Origin: Acetobacteraceae bacterium
GTDB taxonomy: Bacteria; Pseudomonadota; Alphaproteobacteria; Acetobacterales; Acetobacteraceae
Direction: 5' to 3'
Length of the DNA: 9,245 bases
NCBI GenBank assembly: GCA_019237355.1
Contig: JAFAHH010000832.1
Location: 1 to 9,245 of the forward strand
Positions 1 to 6,411 of this stretch are shown here, piece after piece. The stretch's first letter is position 1; each line of letters begins with the position of its first letter. Under the pieces are notes generated by a model. That model ran no database searches and was not told the origin of the DNA. It saw nothing but the letters and a program-made list of their open reading frames with translations. Both the position numbers and the translations under genes were made by a program.

Positions 1-2
1 GC

Positions 3-296
3 CAGGCTGTTTCCACACAGTCTGCTACCGATGTGCAGCAGAAGATCGAGGATGCCTTGCTCAGAAGTGCCGCGATTGAAGCTGCCCGGATAACTGCCGA
101 AGCCCAGGGCCGAACCATCATCTTGCGGGGCGCCGTGAATAGTTGGACAGAGCGAGAGCTTGCAGAACAAGCTGCTTGGGCTGCCCCGGGCGTGAGCCGG
201 ATCGAAAATCGTATCAAGGTCATACCTAGGCTGTCGCAATCGCAATCCGCCGGCTCGCAGGAACAAGCGCCGGTGTTTAGTAGCGATGAGAGTTAG
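3..296 (+). CDS. BON-domain protein, C-terminal part (5' end outside window)
   Basis: The reading frame is open from the first full codon at base 3 to the TAG at 294-296, so this is the last 97 residues of a longer protein. A GTG at 33 is available but is probably internal, because the residues before it fit the start of the same domain. From VQQKIEDALL to ENRIKV the sequence reads as one complete BON (OsmY/nodulation) domain: an amphipathic helix, the strand TIILRGAV, a second helix ERELAEQAAW, and the ending APGVSRIENRI. BON domains are thought to bind membranes or phospholipids in the envelope and often occur in tandem, so more copies may lie upstream. A Gln/Ser-rich tail of about 30 residues follows. 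The stop lies 11 nt inside the signal-peptide ORF that begins at 286. Family assignment is firm; the exact role is unknown. Confidence 0.8.
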   Translation, partial: QAVSTQSATDVQQKIEDALLRSAAIEAARITAEAQGRTIILRGAVNSWTERELAEQAAWAAPGVSRIENRIKVIPRLSQSQSAGSQEQAPVFSSDES

Positions 297-402
297 CTCG
301 CATCTTCTTGCGGTGACTATCGCGGCTGTCCCAGCTCTTGGAGCCAAGCCGCTCGCGCACAATCGGGCCGCTTTGCAGCCGATCCCGCCGAGGGAGCGGT
401 GA
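286..402 (+). other. Signal-peptide-like ORF, probable 5' piece of the frameshifted cytochrome gene
   Basis: An ATG at 286 opens a 38-residue ORF ending at TGA 400-402. Its start, MRVSSHLLAVTIAAVPALGA, looks like a Sec signal peptide: an arginine, then a hydrophobic stretch LLAVTIAAVPALGA. The overlapping downstream frame encodes a haem-binding cytochrome that has no export signal and no start codon between 297 and 398. The simplest reading is that both belong to one gene and that one base is missing at roughly 335-350, where joining the frames would give a plausible cleavage region ending ARA-Q. The ORF begins 11 nt before the BON gene stops and has no strong ribosome binding site, which suggests translational coupling. 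It could be a real frameshift or a base-calling error. Confidence 0.5.
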
Positions 403-629
403 TCGCACGGCGCTGGTGCGCTCGTTGCCACGCGGTGGCCGGCGAAAAATCCGCATCCGATATGGCGCCGCCGTTCCAGGTCATTGCCCGTACCCGCGCC
501 AGCGACCCGGATCGGCTCAGGGGGTTTCTCTCGCGGCCCCATTGGCCGATGCCGCCGCTGCAGCTCTCCCGCCAGGAAATCGAAAATATCATCGCTTATC
601 TGCAATCGCTGGGCAGCGCGCCCCATTGA
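399..629 (+). CDS. Small class I c-type cytochrome, haem domain (apparently frameshifted from its signal peptide)
   Basis: The translation contains the haem-attachment motif CARCH (residues 7-11 counted from GTG 399) and a probable methionine axial ligand in WPMPPLQLS. It ends with the helix EIENIIAYLQSL typical of class I monohaem cytochromes c. Such proteins carry electrons in the periplasm. GTG 399 is the only start codon in this frame after the previous stop, yet it leaves just six residues before the first cysteine and no signal peptide, so translation of a functional protein from here is doubtful. The in-frame sequence continues upstream with cytochrome-like residues (AARAQSGRFAADPAEG), and a signal peptide sits in another frame at 286. 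The gene is therefore best read as 286-629 with a 1-nt frameshift: a pseudogene or a sequence error. It sits between the BON gene and an FNR-like box. Confidence 0.7.
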   Translation: MIARRWCARCHAVAGEKSASDMAPPFQVIARTRASDPDRLRGFLSRPHWPMPPLQLSRQEIENIIAYLQSLGSAPH

Positions 630-639
630 CCTAAATCAA
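626..639 (+). promoter_or_regulatory. FNR/Anr/FixK-type box upstream of ppsA
   Basis: TTGACCTAAATCAA matches the FNR-family consensus TTGAT-N4-ATCAA at 9 of 10 defined positions. It overlaps the cytochrome stop codon and is centred at about 632.5. If it works as a class II activator site (centre at -41.5), transcription would start near 674, which places a -10-like TTTTAT exactly at 662-667. Such boxes bind oxygen-sensing or redox-linked CRP/FNR regulators; which member acts here cannot be told from the DNA. A second near-identical box at 3150-3163 supports a real site. Confidence 0.7.
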
Positions 640-661
640 TGCGCCTCGCGGCAAACTCTTT

Positions 662-685
662 TTTTATGCAGGGCGCTGCGGGAGG
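662..685 (+). promoter_or_regulatory. Predicted -10 element (662-667) and Shine-Dalgarno (681-685) of ppsA
   Basis: TTTTAT at 662-667 matches the -10 consensus TATAAT at 4 of 6 positions and is correctly spaced from the FNR-like box for a class II promoter with a start near 674. GGAGG at 681-685 lies 7 nt before ATG 693. This favours 693 as the ppsA start over the in-frame ATG at 639, which overlaps the FNR-like box and would lie upstream of the predicted transcript start. The ribosome binding site is clear; the -10 element is inferred from geometry. Confidence 0.5.
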
Positions 686-692
686 ATTTGAT

Positions 693-3158
693 ATGCAAGA
701 TGCGGGCTGGGTGCGCTGGTTCGGCACACTGCGCATGAGCGACGTTCCGCTGGTCGGCGGAAAAAATGCCTCTTTGGGGGAGCTTTACAGTGCCCTGAGC
801 GCGGAGGGCGTTACCGTTCCGAACGGCTTCGCGCTAACGGTGGATGCCTATTACACGCCGCTTAAGCAGAGCCAGGCTTGGAATGAGCTGCGCCAGCTCT
901 TCGACGATCTCGACGTTACCGATATCGGACGGCTGGCCAAAACGGCAGCCGAGGCGCGCCGGATTGTCTATGACGCCAGCGGAGTCGAGCCCCTCAGGCG
1001 GCAAGTCGCGGAAGCCTACCGGCAGCTTGAGGCGGAATACGGAACCGATGTGGCCGTGGCTGTGCGCAGCTCCGCGACGGCTGAAGATCTTCCCAACGCG
1101 AGCTTCGCAGGCCAGCATGAGAGCTATTTGCACATTCAGGGCGCCGATGGGGTGTTCGAGTCCTGCCGCCGGTGCTTCGCGTCCTTGTTTACCGACCGGG
1201 CGATTGTTTACCGCCAGAACAATGGCTTCGGCCATCTCAAGGTGGGGTTATCCGTTGGGGTGATGAAAATGGTTCGGTCGGACCAGGGCGCGAGCGGGGT
1301 GATGTTCACGCTCGATACCGAATCCGGTTTCCGCGACGTCGTTTTCATTACAGGGGCTTATGGGCTCGGCGAGAATATCGTGCAAGGCACGGTGGACCCA
1401 GACGAATTCTACGTGCACAAACCCACCTTCCGTGCTGGCTATCGCGCCGTCTTGCGCCGAAACGTCGGCCGCAAGCAGATGCGTATGATTCTTGCTCAGA
1501 ACGAAGATCGCGCCGGTGCGACAACACGGAATGTGCCGACGGCAAAGGAGGAGCAGGAACGGTTCTGCATTGGTGACGCCGATGTGCTTACGCTTGCCGG
1601 TTACGCCCTGAAGATCGAGGATCATTACTCGCGGGTGGCCGGTCACCCCCAGCCCATGGACATAGAATGGGCGAAAGATGCGTTCGATGGCCGCCTCTAT
1701 ATCGTCCAGGCCCGGCCAGAGACCGTTGCATCGCAAAAAACCGCCGACCTATTCGAGACCTACAAGCTAGACGCAGCCGGCAAGCCGTTGCTCACCGGAA
1801 AGGCGGTCGGCGAAAAGATTGCGGCCGGGCCGGTCCGGATCGTTGAGAGTGCGCAGGATCTTGAAGCTTTTCGGCCCGGCGAGGTGCTCGTGGCGAGCGC
1901 CACAAGCCCGGACTGGGACGAGGTCATGCGAGCCGCCAGCGCGATTGTGACCGACCGGGGCGGACGCACCTGCCACGCCGCCATCGTCGCTCGCGAACTT
2001 GGCGTTCCCGCCGTTGTGGGCGCCGAGACGGCCACCCAGACACTCAAGACGGGGATGCAGGTCACGGTTTCTTGTGCCAGCGGCGATGCCGGCCATGTCT
2101 ACGAAGGGAACATCCCATTCGAAATCACCCGGACGCCGGCATCCGAGCTGCAACTCCCCCGAACGAGCATCATGGTCAACCTGGCCAATCCGGATCTCGC
2201 GTTTCGTACAGCAATGCTGCCGAATGCTGGGGTGGGTCTCGCACGAATGGAATTCATCATCAACGAGCATATTGGCGTGCACCCGATGGCGCTCGTCTGC
2301 CCCGAAAGGGTCACTGATCCAAAGAACCGCGAGACCATCGAGCGGCTCACACAGGGATTTGCCTCACCCCGCGAGTATTTTGTCCAAAACTTGGCGGAAG
2401 GGATCGGCACGATTGCAGCCGCCTTCTATCCGAAGCCGGTCATCGTCCGGCTTTCCGATTTCAAGACGAACGAATATGCCCGCCTGATCGGGGGCAGCGC
2501 CTTCGAACCCAAGGAGGACAACCCGATGCTCGGCTTCCGGGGCGCCTCTCGCTATGCCCATCCGGCATACGCCCCGGGGTTCGCGCTTGAATGCCAGGCC
2601 CTCCGCCGGGTTCGCGAAGAGATGGGGCTGACGAACTTAGCGGTTATGGTGCCTTTCTGCCGCCGGGTGGAGGAAGCCCACCGAGTGCTCGCGGCCATGG
2701 CCGGAAATGGCCTCAAGCGCGGCGAAAACGGGCTGGAAGTGTATGTCATGTGTGAAATACCCAATAATGTGATTCTGATCGATGCGTTTGCTGAAGCATT
2801 CGACGGGTTCTCCATCGGCTCCAATGATTTAACGCAGCTGACTCTTGGCGTAGACCGCGATTCCGAGCTTGTCGCCTTCGACTTCGATGAGCGCGATCCG
2901 GGCATGCTGAAAATGCTGCGCCTTGCGATCAGCGGCGCCAAGCGCAATCGCCGGCACGTTGGGATTTGCGGGGAGGCTCCGTCTAATTATCCCGAAATCG
3001 CCCGGTTCTTGGTCGAACAGGGTATAGATTCGATCAGCGTAACGCCCGCGAGCTTGCCACGCACCATCGGCGTGGTGCAGCAAACGGAACGGGCTTTGTC
3101 CGCATCCCAGCACAAAGAACGCGAGGATGCCAGCGGGCTCGCCGAGGCGTTGACCTAG
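693..3158 (+). CDS. ppsA: Phosphoenolpyruvate synthase (pyruvate, water dikinase)
   Basis: This enzyme makes phosphoenolpyruvate from pyruvate, ATP and water, releasing AMP and phosphate; it is the entry step of gluconeogenesis from C3 acids. The 821-residue protein has the full family order. The N-terminal ATP-grasp domain (about 1-345) carries VGGKNASLGE, VAVRSSATAEDLP (122-134) and LYIVQARPET (335-344). The phospho-histidine swivel domain (about 365-480) carries TDRGGRTCHAAI with the catalytic His near 428. The C-terminal TIM barrel carries FSIGSNDLTQLTLGVDRD (706-723) and the catalytic Cys near 759 in GICGEAPSNYPE. The length is close to the usual 790-820. The start at ATG 693 is chosen for its strong GGAGG. 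An FNR-like box lies about 60 nt upstream, and another overlaps the stop codon. The gene appears intact. Confidence 0.96.
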   Translation: MQDAGWVRWFGTLRMSDVPLVGGKNASLGELYSALSAEGVTVPNGFALTVDAYYTPLKQSQAWNELRQLFDDLDVTDIGRLAKTAAEARRIVYDASGVEPLRRQVAEAYRQLEAEYGTDVAVAVRSSATAEDLPNASFAGQHESYLHIQGADGVFESCRRCFASLFTDRAIVYRQNNGFGHLKVGLSVGVMKMVRSDQGASGVMFTLDTESGFRDVVFITGAYGLGENIVQGTVDPDEFYVHKPTFRAGYRAVLRRNVGRKQMRMILAQNEDRAGATTRNVPTAKEEQERFCIGDADVLTLAGYALKIEDHYSRVAGHPQPMDIEWAKDAFDGRLYIVQARPETVASQKTADLFETYKLDAAGKPLLTGKAVGEKIAAGPVRIVESAQDLEAFRPGEVLVASATSPDWDEVMRAASAIVTDRGGRTCHAAIVARELGVPAVVGAETATQTLKTGMQVTVSCASGDAGHVYEGNIPFEITRTPASELQLPRTSIMVNLANPDLAFRTAMLPNAGVGLARMEFIINEHIGVHPMALVCPERVTDPKNRETIERLTQGFASPREYFVQNLAEGIGTIAAAFYPKPVIVRLSDFKTNEYARLIGGSAFEPKEDNPMLGFRGASRYAHPAYAPGFALECQALRRVREEMGLTNLAVMVPFCRRVEEAHRVLAAMAGNGLKRGENGLEVYVMCEIPNNVILIDAFAEAFDGFSIGSNDLTQLTLGVDRDSELVAFDFDERDPGMLKMLRLAISGAKRNRRHVGICGEAPSNYPEIARFLVEQGIDSISVTPASLPRTIGVVQQTERALSASQHKEREDASGLAEALT

Positions 3159-3163
3159 ATCAA
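3150..3163 (+). promoter_or_regulatory. FNR/Anr/FixK-type box overlapping the end of ppsA
   Basis: TTGACCTAGATCAA again matches TTGAT-N4-ATCAA at 9 of 10 positions and differs from the first box only in the spacer (CTAG against CTAA). The central CCTAGATC region is common in such sites. It covers the last codons and TAG stop of ppsA, and lies about 290 nt before gap, so it could drive a gap-pgk-gpmA transcript with a long leader. Class II geometry would put the -10 near 3186-3191, where only a poor match (TACCCT) is seen. The match is clear; the target promoter is not. Confidence 0.6.
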
Positions 3164-3401
3164 AGCGAGGAACGGGAAGCCGCGATACCCTCTGCCGCTG
3201 CGGGCTCATTCTGATCGAAAAATTCGGCATAAGGTGCGCCCGGGCGTTGTGAAGTACAGTTCTCCTGCTGCTGCGCAGTCGAAGCGAGGAGGAAACACGG
3301 CGAAGATATCTGTTGCAAACCTTACGTGCGAAAAGGGGGATGGGTCCGGCCGTACGCGCCATCGGATCTCTGTTTGCCTGATGCCGCCCCTGTAATATGG
3401 A

Positions 3402-3423
3402 CCACATGCAAAGAGCCATGTGG
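3402..3423. repeat. Perfect 7-bp inverted repeat with 8-nt spacer, possible operator or leader hairpin
   Basis: CCACATG (3402-3408) and CATGTGG (3417-3423) are exact reverse complements separated by CAAAGAGC. The element lies 31 nt before the gap start and just downstream of a -10-like TAATAT, where a repressor could block transcription. It could also fold as a hairpin in the mRNA leader. No U-tract follows, so it is not a typical terminator. Its function is inferred only from position and symmetry. Confidence 0.4.
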
Positions 3424-3440
3424 ATGGGTCGGTTAACAAT

Positions 3441-3446
3441 GGGAGG
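3441..3446 (+). promoter_or_regulatory. Shine-Dalgarno fixing the TTG start of gap
   Basis: GGGAGG lies 8 nt before TTG 3455. No ATG or GTG in frame is nearby, and the protein family begins right after this codon (SVKIAINGFGRIGR), so the strong site decides for the rare TTG initiator. Confidence 0.7.
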
Positions 3447-3454
3447 ATATTACC

Positions 3455-4468
3455 TTGAGTGTAAAAATAGCCATCAACGGCTTCGGCAGGATCGGACGTC
3501 TCGTCCTGCGCGCCCTCGTCGAGAGCGGGCGCGACGATGTAACGCCGGTTGCCATCAATGACCTCGGCAGCCCCGAGGCCAACGCCCACCTCTTGCGCTA
3601 CGACAGCGTGCACGGACGCTTTCCTGGTGAGGTCAGCGTTAGCGGTGAAAGCCTCAGCATCCGTTGTCAGGGGCGAAGCCACGGGCCGATCAGGATATCG
3701 GCCGAAAAGGACCCCACCAAAGTGCCTTTCCGAAATGTGGACGTAGCAATGGAGTGCACGGGCCACTTCACCAAGAAGGAGGCGGCAGAGCAGCTTATCA
3801 AGGCTGGTGCGCGAAAGGTTCTTGTATCGGCTCCTTCGGACGGGGCGGACGCAACGATCGTCTACGGCGTAAACCACAAGACGATCACGCGGGAGATGAC
3901 GGTCGTTTCCAATGCGTCCTGCACAACAAATTGCCTCGCGCCGATGGCGAAAGTGCTTCATGACGCCTTCGGCATCCTGCGCGGCTATATGGTCACGATT
4001 CACTCCTACACGGGCGATCAGCGCATCGTCGATACGCTGCATAAGGACCTCCACCGCGCGCGGGCGGCGGCGGTTTCACTCATTCCCACCAAGACCGGCG
4101 CCGCGCGATCGGTTGGTTTGGTGATTCCGGAGCTCAAAGGCAAGCTGGACGGCATCGCGGTACGCGTGCCAACCCCCAACGTGTCGCTGGTTTCGCTCGA
4201 TGCGGTGTTGGGGAAGCCTGTCACCTCCGAGCAGATCAATAATGCGATGAAAGCCGCGAGCGAAGGCGAGCTTCGGGGTATCCTTGGATATAACACCGAG
4301 CCACTCGTCAGCGTAGACTTCAACCATGTGCCGGAGTCGGGCATCTTTGATGCAACGCAGACTTCGGTGGTGGATGAGGGGTTCGCGCATGTGATCGGCT
4401 GGTACGACAATGAGTGGGGGTTCTCCCACCGCATGTTGGATACGGCCGCCCTGCTCGGAAGGCTATAG
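3455..4468 (+). CDS. gap: Glyceraldehyde-3-phosphate dehydrogenase, type I
   Basis: The enzyme interconverts glyceraldehyde-3-phosphate plus phosphate with 1,3-bisphosphoglycerate, using a nicotinamide cofactor. The 337-residue protein has the N-terminal Rossmann motif NGFGRIGR (8-15), the active-site segment SNASCTTNC with catalytic Cys156, and the partner His183 in TIHSYTGDQ. The C-terminal half carries PTKTGAARSVG and WYDNEWGFSHR. Asn35-Asp36 after the second strand resembles NAD-dependent forms, but cofactor choice is not settled by this. Translation starts at a TTG behind GGGAGG. The gene leads an operon with pgk 13 nt downstream and gpmA after that. No fba or tkt gene is next to it, so nothing in the window marks it as a Calvin-cycle isozyme. 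It is intact and of normal length. Confidence 0.96.
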   Translation: MSVKIAINGFGRIGRLVLRALVESGRDDVTPVAINDLGSPEANAHLLRYDSVHGRFPGEVSVSGESLSIRCQGRSHGPIRISAEKDPTKVPFRNVDVAMECTGHFTKKEAAEQLIKAGARKVLVSAPSDGADATIVYGVNHKTITREMTVVSNASCTTNCLAPMAKVLHDAFGILRGYMVTIHSYTGDQRIVDTLHKDLHRARAAAVSLIPTKTGAARSVGLVIPELKGKLDGIAVRVPTPNVSLVSLDAVLGKPVTSEQINNAMKAASEGELRGILGYNTEPLVSVDFNHVPESGIFDATQTSVVDEGFAHVIGWYDNEWGFSHRMLDTAALLGRL

Positions 4469-4481
4469 GGGTGGTTGACCG

Positions 4482-5666
4482 ATGCGCTTCCGTACGCTCG
4501 ACCAGCTCGACGCGAGAGGCAAGCGGGTGCTGCTTCGCGCTGATCTCAACGTGCCGGTCAAGGATGGGCGGATTACCGACCTGACGCGGATTGAGCGGGT
4601 CTGCCCGACGATCCGTGAACTCAGCGATAAAGGGGGCCGGGTGATCGTGTGCAGCCACTTTGGCCGGCCCAAAGGCAAGCCAGTACCAGAGATGTCGTTG
4701 CGGCCAGTCGCAGAGGCACTGGAAAAATTGTTGGGCCGAAGCGTTCGCTTCGCCGGGTCGTTGGCCGCTGCCCGGGACATGTCTGCATCACTCGCGGATG
4801 GCGAGGTCTTGTTGTTGGAAAACACTCGCTACGACCCGCGGGAGGAGAAGAACGATCCCAGCATGGCGAGAGAGCTTGCAGCGCTCGCCGATGTTTATGT
4901 CGACGACGCGTTCTCTTCGGCGCACCGCGCCCACGCCAGCACGGAGGGGGTTGCGAGACTCTTGCCGGCTTATGCCGGACGATTGATGCAGGCCGAGCTC
5001 GAGGCGCTTGACAAGGTGCTGGGCCATCCGGCGCACCCCTTAGCTGCGGTCATTGGTGGGGCGAAGGTTTCCACCAAGCTCCCAATGCTTGGGAACCTGG
5101 TCGGGCGTGTCGATGTGCTCGTGCTTGGGGGCGCCATGGCCAACACCTTCCTGGCTGCCCAGGGCAACGCGGTAGGCAAATCGATGCAAGAGCCGGATAC
5201 GTATGGGGCCGCGCGCGATCTTCTCGCACGCGCCCGGCAGGTCGGCTGCCGGGTCATCCTGCCTCAAGATGTGGTTGTCGCGGCTAAGTTGGCTCCAGAC
5301 GTGCCTAGGCAGGCCGTTGAGGTCGATGCGGTCCCCGCCGACGCGATAATCCTGGATCTTGGACCGCGATCGGTGGACGGGCTGCTTGGCGAGATTCGGG
5401 ACTGGCGCACGATGGTTTGGAACGGTCCCTTGGGCGCGTTCGAGATACCGCCCTTCGATGCCGCCAGTAAAGCTCTGGCTCGAGCCGTTGCGGACGCAAC
5501 TCAGGCCGGGCACCTTATCAGCGTTGCCGGTGGTGGCGATACGGACTCGCTCCTCAATCGTGCTGGTGTTGCCGACCGCTTCAGCTACGTTTCGACGGCT
5601 GGAGGAGCTTTCCTGGAATGGCTCGAGGGCAGAACTCTGCCCGGTGTTGCAGCCCTCGAGTATTGA
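4482..5666 (+). CDS. pgk: Phosphoglycerate kinase
   Basis: The enzyme transfers phosphate between 1,3-bisphosphoglycerate and ADP, giving 3-phosphoglycerate and ATP, and runs in reverse in gluconeogenesis. The 394-residue length is typical. Visible motifs in order are the substrate-binding RADLNVP (19-25), SHFGRPKG (58-65), LLLENTRY (110-117), DDAFSSAHRAHAST (141-154), GGAKVSTKL (192-200), WNGPLGAFE (313-321) and the nucleotide-binding GGGDT (350-354). Two motifs differ slightly from the commonest forms: RADLN instead of RVDLN, and DDAFSS instead of NDAFGT. The key basic and binding residues remain. It begins 13 nt after gap, with a purine-rich AGGGGTGG overlapping the gap stop as ribosome binding site. 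It is followed after 15 nt by gpmA, so the three genes are almost certainly one transcript. Confidence 0.96.
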   Translation: MRFRTLDQLDARGKRVLLRADLNVPVKDGRITDLTRIERVCPTIRELSDKGGRVIVCSHFGRPKGKPVPEMSLRPVAEALEKLLGRSVRFAGSLAAARDMSASLADGEVLLLENTRYDPREEKNDPSMARELAALADVYVDDAFSSAHRAHASTEGVARLLPAYAGRLMQAELEALDKVLGHPAHPLAAVIGGAKVSTKLPMLGNLVGRVDVLVLGGAMANTFLAAQGNAVGKSMQEPDTYGAARDLLARARQVGCRVILPQDVVVAAKLAPDVPRQAVEVDAVPADAIILDLGPRSVDGLLGEIRDWRTMVWNGPLGAFEIPPFDAASKALARAVADATQAGHLISVAGGGDTDSLLNRAGVADRFSYVSTAGGAFLEWLEGRTLPGVAALEY

Positions 5667-5681
5667 AGGCCAGGTGAGTCG

Positions 5682-6374
5682 ATGCCGGTTCTTGTACTGC
5701 TCCGTCACGGTCAAAGCGTCTGGAATGAAAGAAATCTATTTACAGGCTGGACCGATGTTGATCTGACTCCACATGGCGAGGAGGAAGCCCGGAAGGCCGG
5801 AGGATTATTGGTTAAGGCTGGTTACAGCTTCGATGTATGCTTTACCTCGGTGCTGAAGCGAGCGATCAAGACGCTGCACCTGACGCTCGAGGAGATGGGA
5901 TTGCTGTGGCTTCCCGAGTATAAGACCTGGCGGCTTAACGAGCGGCACTATGGGGCCTTGCAAGGACTCAATAAGGCCGAAACCGCGGAACGATATGGGA
6001 AGGAGCAGGTGTTATTGTGGCGGCGAAGCTGGGATATACCTCCTCCGGCCCTCGATGTTGCCGACAGCCGACAAGCCCATAACGATCCGCGCTACGCCGA
6101 CGTGCCGATAATGCTTTTGCCACGTTCGGAAAGTCTTAAAGACACCGTCGATCGGGTATTGCCATACTGGCATGAGGCGATCGCCCCGGCCCTGCAGCGG
6201 GGGCAGCGCGTTTTGGTCGCGGCGCACGGCAACAGCCTGCGAGGGCTTGTGAAATATCTGAGTGATGTCCCCGACAGCGAGATCCCGAAGTTCGAGATAC
6301 CCACTGGATCACCGCTGGTTTTCGACCTTGACGACGGCCTTTGGCCAAGCCGTCGGTATTTTGTGGAGGGCTGA
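5682..6374 (+). CDS. gpmA: 2,3-bisphosphoglycerate-dependent phosphoglycerate mutase
   Basis: The enzyme interconverts 3-phosphoglycerate and 2-phosphoglycerate through a phospho-histidine. The start LVLLRHGQSVWNERNLFTGW contains the RHG signature with the phosphorylated His9. Glu87 in RLNERHYG and His182 in AAHGNSLRG complete the catalytic set. The 230 residues are somewhat shorter than the roughly 250-residue enterobacterial enzyme, mainly through a short C-terminus, but all active-site segments are present. AGGTGAG (5672-5678) precedes ATG 5682. It is the last gene of the gap-pgk-gpmA operon and continues the pathway from pgk towards enolase and ppsA, which lies upstream; no enolase gene is in the window. 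It converges on hypB with 37 nt between the stop codons. Confidence 0.94.
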   Translation: MPVLVLLRHGQSVWNERNLFTGWTDVDLTPHGEEEARKAGGLLVKAGYSFDVCFTSVLKRAIKTLHLTLEEMGLLWLPEYKTWRLNERHYGALQGLNKAETAERYGKEQVLLWRRSWDIPPPALDVADSRQAHNDPRYADVPIMLLPRSESLKDTVDRVLPYWHEAIAPALQRGQRVLVAAHGNSLRGLVKYLSDVPDSEIPKFEIPTGSPLVFDLDDGLWPSRRYFVEG

Positions 6375-6390
6375 CCCGGGTTCACCTGGG
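6375..6390. terminator. Short GC hairpin between convergent gpmA and hypB
   Basis: CCCGGG (6375-6380) and CCTGGG (6385-6390) can pair over a TTCA tetraloop with one G-U wobble, right after the gpmA stop codon. It is the only evident stem in the 37-nt gap between two convergent operons, so a role in transcription end is plausible. No U-tract follows on either strand, so it is not a canonical intrinsic terminator. Confidence 0.3.
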
Positions 6391-6411
6391 CCGAGCTTCG
6401 AAAATGCCACG

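Larger units (their letters stand above)
3159..3454 (+). other. 296-bp intergenic region before gap
   Basis: No convincing gene is present. The region begins with the right half of an FNR-like box. It then holds a 10-bp GC-rich palindrome (3237-3246), an orphan Shine-Dalgarno-like GAGGAGGA (3286-3293) with no start codon at a usable distance, a weak -10-like TAATAT (3393-3398), a 22-bp inverted repeat (3402-3423) and the gap ribosome binding site (3441-3446). The longest plus-strand ORF is 48 codons from GTG 3249 and lacks a ribosome binding site. The stretch probably serves as the promoter and leader of the gap-pgk-gpmA operon. Confidence 0.6.

Noticed and set aside
639..692. 18-residue N-terminal extension of PEP synthase from ATG 639
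   Set aside because: It overlaps the FNR-like box, lies upstream of the predicted transcript start, lacks a ribosome binding site and is not family-like, whereas ATG 693 has GGAGG at good spacing.
1248..2282. Minus-strand open frames inside ppsA (1248-1736 and 1767-2282)
   Set aside because: The plus strand encodes intact PEP synthase domains here; the antisense products show no domain.
3237..3246. Perfect 10-bp palindrome CGCCCGGGCG
   Set aside because: Short GC-only palindromes are expected by chance in this base composition, and no related copy is seen nearby.
3249..3395. 48-codon ORF from GTG in the ppsA-gap interval
   Set aside because: It has no ribosome binding site at its start and no recognisable sequence; the GAGGAGGA lies inside it rather than before it.
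3206..4054. 282-codon open frame on the minus strand across gap
   Set aside because: It is antisense to a certain GAPDH gene, resembles no family, and is explained by codon bias in GC-rich DNA.
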